Origin: Chiridota heheva
Lineage: Eukaryota > Echinodermata > Holothuroidea > Apodida > Chiridotidae
Direction: 5' to 3'
Length of the DNA: 64,000 nucleotides
NCBI GenBank assembly: GCA_020152595.1
Contig: JAIGNY010003313.1
Span: 124,001 to 188,000 of the forward strand
Every line of letters begins with the position of its first letter. The first letter of the stretch is position 1. The notes under the pieces are model-generated. The model was given only the letters and a program-made list of their open reading frames with translations. It did not search any database and was not told the origin of the DNA. Made by a program: the position numbers and the translations under genes. Below, piece by piece: positions 12,376 to 64,000 of the stretch.

Positions 12376-12756
12376 AACAGTTTTTTCCATCTTTTTTCTG
12401 CCATTTGAATAAGACCATGAAGCTGTTAACTAAGTTAATTTCAGTTAATAACTCCAAGATTAAACTAACGACAAATTTGTACAGCTCAGTTCAACTCAGC
12501 CATGCCATGCTACACATACAGTACATACTGACGTACGTGCATAAATCTTCATACACACAGACAATGTATGCTTCTCTGAATCTCTGAACAATTGTATTAT
12601 GTAGGCCCTAGTTTGTTTTTGATGATGTTTCCAAGTACTGCTCCTGTAATTGCTGACAAGATGTTTTGAGATGAGACAGCTTCTTTAACATGTATTGCAT
12701 TGTTTGTATGGAAATGGTAACTGGAGCTTTTGAGCATCTTCCACAAAATCATCAAT

Positions 12757-13242
12757 TGGCCTCTCTGGGTTTGATGATTGACAGCTTGTTTTAACCAATC
12801 ACCGCATGAATTTGCGTAAAACAAAATCTGCATAACTAAGTGGGGCAAACATCCTACGCGTTACTGGTGCAGCTGGCTAGCTAGTTGCACGCGCTCATGT
12901 TGTCAATGCATACAATGTGCAAAACAAATTTCCGCACACATAGACTAAGTGACCAGTAAATGGTGAACAAAAATTGCGCTTATGGGCCCACTATGGGCTT
13001 TGCTAATCTGATTACCATCTTCCAGAACATATAGCAAACAGAAAGTTGTTTATTCCTTTTGCTAAAAACTTGAAAGATTTGGATAAGTGCCATAAATGGT
13101 TCAACACTCTGGAAGGCCACATGAAGATCTAAATGTCAATGCATTGGTCATGCATGATTGCAGATTTGAGGTTTGTTTACTTCACCTAGTTACCCCATTG
13201 CTATGGTGGGCATGACCTATTTTATAACCTGGAAAGGTTAAT
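12757..13242. repeat. Dispersed repeat D1, copy 1
   Basis: About 490 bp aligns with 21121-21613 in the same direction. Both contain GATTGACAGCTTG, TTTTAACCAATCACCGCA, AACTAAGTGGG, GCAAACATCCTA and end near ACCTGGAAAGGTTAATTG. Both are followed 100-200 bp later by the same TTAA-flanked foldback element. No coding content. Confidence 0.85.
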
Positions 13243-13298
13243 TGGCCAATTGCAGTAATTTGAATATTCAAGAGAAAAATACAGTAGTTCTTTGGTAT

Positions 13299-13337
13299 TA
13301 CCAGGGATTTGTTATTCCCAATAACAAATTCCTGGTA
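13299..13337. other. Strong short hairpin (18-bp stem, 3-nt loop)
   Basis: TACCAGGGATTTGTTATT at 13299-13316 pairs with AATAACAAATTCCTGGTA at 13320-13337 with a single mismatch and a CCC loop. It is too short for a standard microRNA precursor. Confidence 0.8.
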
Positions 13338-13443
13338 TTACATACAGTATTAAAGTGGTTTATCTAATGTTAAAATTCTATAGCTACAGTACATGTATAT
13401 ATCACTTTATAGTCAACTGTCTGTCAACTGTCTGACATATATC

Positions 13444-14020
13444 TTAAAGGATTAGTTCAGGGGTCAAGCAAGTCCATCTTATATGAACAAGGACTTCAAA
13501 AGAAAGGAAATGGTAAAGAAACCATTCAAAAATCTTATTTCTTTAAAAAAATACAATATTCAAGTTTAAAGTTTGGTATCATTCATATAAAAATGACTGA
13601 AATCAGACTAGTTGTGACATCACAGCCTCAGATCCCTCAAAAGTCTTTTATAATCTTCCTGCATTTTTGTGGCATAAAGACTATTGGATATGTCAGGAAT
13701 TTAGTAAAATTATAACTTGTAAGAATAATTATAATTTACGACTTTAAAAAAGTTGGGAGGGAAAATAATTCGAATAATAAATAAGTTAAATAAATTTTCT
13801 TCATAATTCATTAACAATTGTTAAGATTGTGAGGATTAGAGCGCCAACCTTCGATAATAGACTTAATACACCATTCATCTCTACACAGATAAGACAAAAG
13901 CTTTAAACTTGAATATCTCTTTATGGAATAAGATTTTTGAATGCTTTCTTCACCATTTTGTTTCTTTTACTCCTCTTTCATATAAGATGGACTTGTTTGA
14001 CCACTAAATTAATCCTTTAA
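13444..14020. mobile_element. TTAA-flanked foldback element (family A), copy 1
   Basis: The flanks are TTAA at 13444-13447 and 14017-14020. The ends are inverted: AGGATTAGTTCAGGGGTC at the left and a diverged match ending AATTAATCCT at the right. The inverted similarity continues for roughly 120-165 bp per arm, including CAAGTCCATCTTATATGAA and ATTCAAAAATCTTATT. There is no transposase. TTAA target sites suggest mobilisation by a piggyBac-type transposase (inference). Confidence 0.85.
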
Positions 14021-15790
14021 TTTCTGTGTAAGAAATGGTTAAATCATACATACAACAGGCATGCCTATGTTCCTTTTCAATGTGAATTTCTTGTATGTTT
14101 CTGCCATTATATTTCACTCAGTAGGCATCATATTCAAAATTAGTAATGTACAATTTGTTTGTGTTAAAAGACAGATGTACAGGTATGTTGTTGGTGATCC
14201 ATTTTGTGGTTTCCTTGAATGAGATCAGTCAAAGAGAGCACTTTCAAATTCTCTTAAGATTTCTACTCCTGTATGGTGAAATACTTTGACTGTTACTGTA
14301 GGTGTACTTGTGGAAGAGGATACAGTATATCATGCACAGCAAGTATAGCAATTTGGCAAAGACACACTGTTCAAAAGTATTTCAATGTTATACATTTTGC
14401 ATAAGATTATATGTTAGCCTATGCTTGTTATGAGAGTATGCTTGCAGTATGTTGTTGAAGTACATTGCCGGTACCCCTCACTGAGCTCTCGTACATACTA
14501 TTATACCCAGGACGTGCTGTATGTCATGAGGACTGCTATGATGCACCAGTTACTCACTGTTGTGTGCATAGGAATATTATGTGGAAACATCTTTGGAATG
14601 TGTGTTGTATTTACCATTGGGGGTACTTGTTTAATCCATACAGACGTTTAAAGCATTAAACAGAATGTCATTTGAAGAGATGGCAGATATGCTATAGCTT
14701 GTCTGTGCCTTAACTCTGTTCTTTAAAGCATTGCTATAGTTGGAACACCACTTACACCACTTTTATTTTGCCAACTGATAATCGTTTTATGCATGGCTGT
14801 TATACCTGGGGGTTGTGCTTCCCCCCCCCCCCTACTTTTTAGTAAAATTTTAAAGATTCAGTATATTTTGGGGCAAATTTGCTTCTTGCCCTTCCACTTT
14901 TTGGATAAGAGGACATATTTCCCCCCCCCCTCCCCCACATTTACTTTCTGGATAAGAATTACAGCCCTGGTTTCTGGATAAGAGACCTACAGTATAAGTT
15001 TCTGTTCGTATGTTAAGGCACACACACTTTTTTGTTTTTTTTTACTTTTGACAGCAAAGCATTTTTGTTGCCCTTCCCTGATTGATATGGAAACTAGTGT
15101 ACTGTAATGTATGATGTTTACAAATTAGTTAGTGAAAACGAAAAACCTTTCCAGGAATTGATATTAAAGTGTTTCTACAGTATCTACACAATTTTCCTGC
15201 TGAAAGTAGGGGGAAAAGTCAAAAGTGTGTGTGGGGGAGGAAGTAAAATCCCAAATCCCACCTATGCTCAAAATTAGGAGGATTTTTTTTTTTATTTAAC
15301 AAGATTTCACTTTGCAAATATTAGAAAGATATTTTTGTTTTAAGGTCTATTGACTTTAAAATCACCGACCTGAATGACATCTACAACTGCTTAGCCTCCA
15401 CTTTTGCCAAAACCTTCTCGTCCCCCCTCCCCCTAAAAATTCATAACCCCCCTCCCCTAAGAAAAAAAAAACATTTTGTGAAATTTTCATGAATATTTCA
15501 GGAAACCTTCATCAATTTTTATGAAATCTTCTTCATTTTTGTGAAATCAAAGAGCTTGAAGCTCTTTTTTTAGTATTTAAGCAAGCTGTCAATTCGAGAA
15601 ATTCTCAGGGAAGTGTTGCGAAAATCGGAAAAAATTTCCTAATTTGATAGGTTGCAAGATTACAGTGTCTACGTGATGGACGCTAACAATTTCTTAACCT
15701 GTTAACTTAGCTCTTTAAGTTTCAGAATATTTTCTATTACGTTTCTGAAATAGTAAAAATGTCTAAATGATACCTTTCTTTATATCACTT
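14021..15790. other. Non-coding, with C-homopolymer tracts
   Basis: C runs lie at about 14821, 14921 and 15422, next to similar degenerate text, as in old repeats. No gene is supported. Confidence 0.4.
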
Positions 15791-15794
15791 TTTA

Positions 15795-16005
15795 GACCTG
15801 GCTTTTAAAATATTGGATTGGCACCAGGCGTTTTCGTCTACATTCCTCAATGTTGCCAATTTACATGACTTTTGTGAATAAAAACAACGTCATATAATTT
15901 CTATAAATAGCATTGCTGAATTTGATTGTAGCATAGTAACCATTAAAATACAACCTTCAATAAATAGGACTTAATTTGAAGTCCATACTCTCTTCATTTA
16001 ATCAA
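15795..16005. repeat. Dispersed repeat D2, copy 1 (inverted relative to 33957-34170)
   Basis: The reverse complement matches 33957-34170, for example ATTAAATGAAGAGA, GGACTTCAAATTAAGT and TTGTATTTTAA. Moderate divergence. Confidence 0.7.
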
Positions 16006-16169
16006 ATTAAGATGGCAGTTTTGAGCATGGAGATTACAATACTAGACCCGACGCGTCCTGAGGGCCATGACTGGAAAATGGTCAAATGCTCATATTTTTC
16101 ATGTATGTTTGGACTTATACTTAGTATATTTATACTGTTAGCTAGTGTATACATATTCATGGTATGAAA

Positions 16170-16730
16170 TAGTTGAATATCATTAATATATATTGCGGGC
16201 GGGACTTAAATGATTTTGCTGAAAAGAGCTTGTAAATACAGATACTCAAGGACAATACATTGGATAAGGGCATATGTGGTACACAGAAAACCCATTGTCT
16301 GCTTGTGAGCCTTATTTTTTTTTTGGTGGTGGTATCATACATATTGCTTAAAGTGGGGTCGGCTTAAGATAAAATAAATAAATCTTGGAAAAGTGTTGTC
16401 AACAGGTTCTATTTTAATAGTGTATTATGTACATGATGAGCATTGCCTATAAATATGTTATTTTAGCATATTTCATAATATGCAATGCCAGTTAGTATAA
16501 AACTTGAAAATCAAGCAACAATGAAAAATGTATCTAAACCACTAAACATTTTGGTTTCCTGGTTCTTTATATTTCTTCTCTTAATTTCTTTACATTTCTT
16601 TCCTTAATTTCAGACCTTGAAAGTGTTCCAAATACATCTCCATCTTAAATTTTGGTTGTGAGGAAGGGAGGAGGAAGGAGGGGAGGGGGGGGGGGGGTGG
16701 TAAAGAAAAAAATTGTCTTCCACCCCCCAT
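16170..16730. other. Non-coding; T/A-rich with a G tract near 16681
   Basis: No gene recognised. Short frames here lack features. Confidence 0.4.
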
Positions 16731-16734
16731 CTCT

Positions 16735-16925
16735 CTACTTTTTGTCCTATTTTCACCCATGCACCTCCTCTCTCTCGATCCCAACTTTCTGGCTTTAAGT
16801 TCTTGTGTTTCTCTTAATCTCCCCCTCTTTTCTTTCCTTCCTACCTCTGGAATGATCTAACCTCTCAGGCACAATTTGACCTACGCTGTCGTGGTGCTGT
16901 TAAGCCCTCATCAAACAAACAAACA
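16735..16925 (+). mobile_element. 3' tail of the LINE family found whole at 36.9-41.1 kb
   Basis: Shares TGGAATGATCTAACCTCTCA, GGCACAATTTGAC, CTGTCGTGGTG and a terminal CAAACAAACAAACA run with 40935-41115. A 5'-truncated insertion of the same family on the same strand. Confidence 0.85.
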
Positions 16926-16954
16926 TTCATTAGAATGATTTTCCATTTTAAAAC

Positions 16955-17170
16955 AGAAATGGCCAAGGGTTAAAAAACAATAAATTTACATAGGAATATA
17001 GAAACTGTCCCGTTCATACATCACAAGCAAGAGTAACACAAAAATTGGCATATTTGTACACAAATCTTTGATTTGGATGAAATTGTTTGCTTTCTGCATG
17101 TTTTTGAGGGGATTTTAAATTAATTTAGCTCATTTTGCCTCAACTTGTCCATATACCTTTAAGAGCATTG
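16955..17170. repeat. Dispersed repeat D3, copy 1, carries the founder unit of the 42-bp minisatellite
   Basis: Aligns with 32300-32540 (ATTTACATA, GATGAAAT, TTTGCTTTCTGCATGTTTTT, AGGGGATTT). It ends in AATTTAGCTCATTTTGCCTC and TTGTCCATATACCTTTAAG, a single-copy form of the unit tandemly repeated at 35645-36525. Confidence 0.8.
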
Positions 17171-17560
17171 TACATCGTTACTTCTTTGAGGTCCTTGCTA
17201 GGCTGTAAAATGTCTTATTTTCTGAGTTTTCACAATGGGTTTAGTTCCACAAAGAATGTTAGTTACAATACAAGGTCATAGCACAATTATCTTTTTACAA
17301 GTTATATTAATGTTCTGAAGAAGAACCTCTTTGATAAACCTTATGGTATATATTTGTAAATAGTTATGTCTTTTATTTACTGTGGATTCTCATATTGCAA
17401 CCAATCTGACATAGCATTTGTACTTTCTTATAGGAAAGTGCAGTTTCTTAGAGGTTAGAGATCTCAAATATATTTTCAGAAGGTACTAGGTTAAAAGAGG
17501 AATAAATCTCTATAATCAAAAACTAGGAATTAAATTGAAATTAGCAAGTATTTATTAGGG

Positions 17561-17625
17561 TGTTTCAGCTGACGTCATGAGGTCACGTGACTTTGTTTAC
17601 ATCGCCATTTTGTCGGGCAAGAACG
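17561..17625 (+). promoter_or_regulatory. Promoter-like motif cluster in the THAP element
   Basis: TGACGTCA, CACGTG and GCCATTTTG lie within about 60 bp, about 80-140 bp before the THAP ATG. This is the kind of cluster seen in TATA-less promoters. Activity is an inference, as is any effect on ttbk about 0.7 kb downstream. Confidence 0.45.
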
Positions 17626-17700
17626 ATCGCCTGCTGTACACTTATTTAGACTTACAAACGCTTCCATGTTGTTATATAAGAACATTTTTGTAAGATAATT

Positions 17701-17872
17701 ATGCCGGAATCTTGCTGTAACGTTGGTTGCACTAATAGACATGTACTAGGGAATAAAAAGACGTTTTCTCGATTTCCATCTGATCCTGATTGACGTTCGA
17801 AGTGGGTTTCTGCTGTACGACACAAGTCTTTCAACCTTCGGTATAGGATTTGCAGTGAGCACTTTATGCCAG
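17701..17872 (+). pseudogene. THAP-domain exon with an internal stop
   Basis: Starts ATG at 17701. It reads MPESCCNVGCTNR, then KKTFSRFPSDPD, a TGA stop, RSKWVSAVR and RICSEHFMPG before a GTATGT donor at 17873. The C-x4-C spacing, the W, and the C-x2-H pair (CSEH) are the THAP zinc-finger signature. This domain binds DNA in P-element transposases, THAP9 and other THAP proteins. The second copy has a CAA codon where this one has the TGA, so the stop is a later mutation. Part of a transposase or a captured THAP exon; not functional as read. Confidence 0.85.
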
Positions 17873-18216
17873 GTATGTTGGCTTTGTTTGCGTATAACGA
17901 ACAATCAGATAGCGTTCACGTAAAAGCTACTTTTCGTATACCTGGTGAATATATAAAATGTTAGGAAAGTATGAAGTAAAATTGTCGCCGCGAACAAAAA
18001 CAATAAAGTTCGCTGAACTGGTAGGTAGGTTAGCAGGCAGTATGTTTGTTGTACGTGTGATGTGACTGAGCTGTGTGAAGATGCGTGAAACACAATGGCG
18101 TTTTCCCGGCAAAATGGCTTCCAGATGAGTAAGAGTCATGTGATGAAATCCCTCTTTCTAAGATGATGTATAAGCACACCACCTTTCATTTAGTTTCTTT
18201 TCTATGTCTATTACAG

Positions 18217-18328
18217 GATGCTGAAGATGTTAGCCTACGTATTACTACATTGACTATAAGGAATTTTGGCCAATACCTGGATTTATTACCACCGCAAGCA
18301 TCAGCCGCAGCGGAGGACAGAGTCAAGC
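18217..18328 (+). other. ttbk 5' UTR, possibly the start of a spliced exon
   Basis: A pyrimidine-rich run ending TATTACAG at 18216 looks like a 3' splice site, so exon 1 may begin at 18217 and be preceded by a non-coding exon. An in-frame TAA at 18257-18259 and no in-frame ATG between it and 18329 fix the start codon. Out-of-frame ATGs occur at about 18218 and 18227. The start context is AAGCATGG, with A at -3 and G at +4, which is favourable. The transcription start is not visible. Confidence 0.5.

Positions 18329-64000
<45,672 letters not shown>

Larger units (their letters stand above)
17557..18153 (+). mobile_element. THAP-exon element, copy 1 (direct orientation)
   Basis: About 597 bp starting AGGGTGTTTCAG and ending AAATCCCT. 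The reverse complement of 25708-26323 matches it along its whole length. The ends are imperfect inverted repeats (AGGGtgTTTCA plus TCACGTGACT against AGGGATTTCA plus TCACATGACT). The 5' part has TGACGTCA (CRE-like), GTCACGTGAC (E-box) and GCCATTTTG (YY1-like), then a THAP-domain exon with a splice donor. No target duplication was found. It ends about 64 bp before the possible ttbk exon 1 acceptor. Confidence 0.8.

Noticed and set aside
15976..16167. 63-codon frame with a C-terminal hydrophobic stretch
   Set aside because: Starts inside dispersed repeat D2, is not conserved in its second copy and has no other support.

Overview
The window looks like AT-rich animal nuclear DNA. It has long GT-AG introns, an intron-split protein kinase gene, many non-LTR retrotransposon relics, short inverted-repeat DNA elements and large minisatellites. 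It is probably a marine invertebrate and possibly a deuterostome such as an echinoderm. That placement is a guess from overall style, because no species-specific marker was identified.

Only one host gene can be supported: a tau-tubulin kinase (TTBK, CK1 superfamily) on the + strand. It runs from an ATG at 18329 and is cut by the window end at 64000. Ten coding exons join without a frame break into 1194 codons. Exons 1-9 encode a complete kinase domain with IGGGGFG, K45, E59, HRDVKP, DFG and the CK1-type SVN in place of APE. Exon 10 is one open stretch of more than 2.6 kb that encodes a charged, serine/proline-rich tail with no stop before the window ends.

The first 18.2 kb is intergenic as far as I can see. 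It holds a hAT-like inverted-repeat element with an 8-bp target duplication (452-1625), a 12-bp C-rich satellite, a decayed minus-strand LINE with ORF1, endonuclease and reverse transcriptase (about 3.4-7.6 kb), a 2.4-kb pyrimidine-rich minisatellite with about 1-kb higher-order repeats (9.1-11.5 kb), a TTAA-flanked foldback element, a LINE tail, and a 0.6-kb element with a THAP zinc-finger exon directly upstream of the kinase gene.

The kinase introns (1.3 to 9.9 kb) carry the rest. These include an inverted second copy of the THAP element (25.7-26.3 kb), LINE fragments on both strands (22.4, 28.0 and 29.8 kb), and a longer LINE with CCHC knuckles, reverse transcriptase and RNase H (36.9-41.1 kb). 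They also hold several TTAA-flanked elements, two unrelated 42-bp minisatellites, a 13-copy 50-bp array built round a palindrome, a 155-bp array, a foldback element with a 17-bp satellite in its loop, and an ATT microsatellite between two opposed LINE tails. Seven of the ten coding exons have a tandem array, duplication or mobile-element end within about 240 bp of a splice site.

All boundaries come from reading the sequence by eye. Exon junctions are the most secure. Repeat edges are good to a few tens of bases unless target-site flanks are given. Family names for mobile elements are inferences from motifs and termini.
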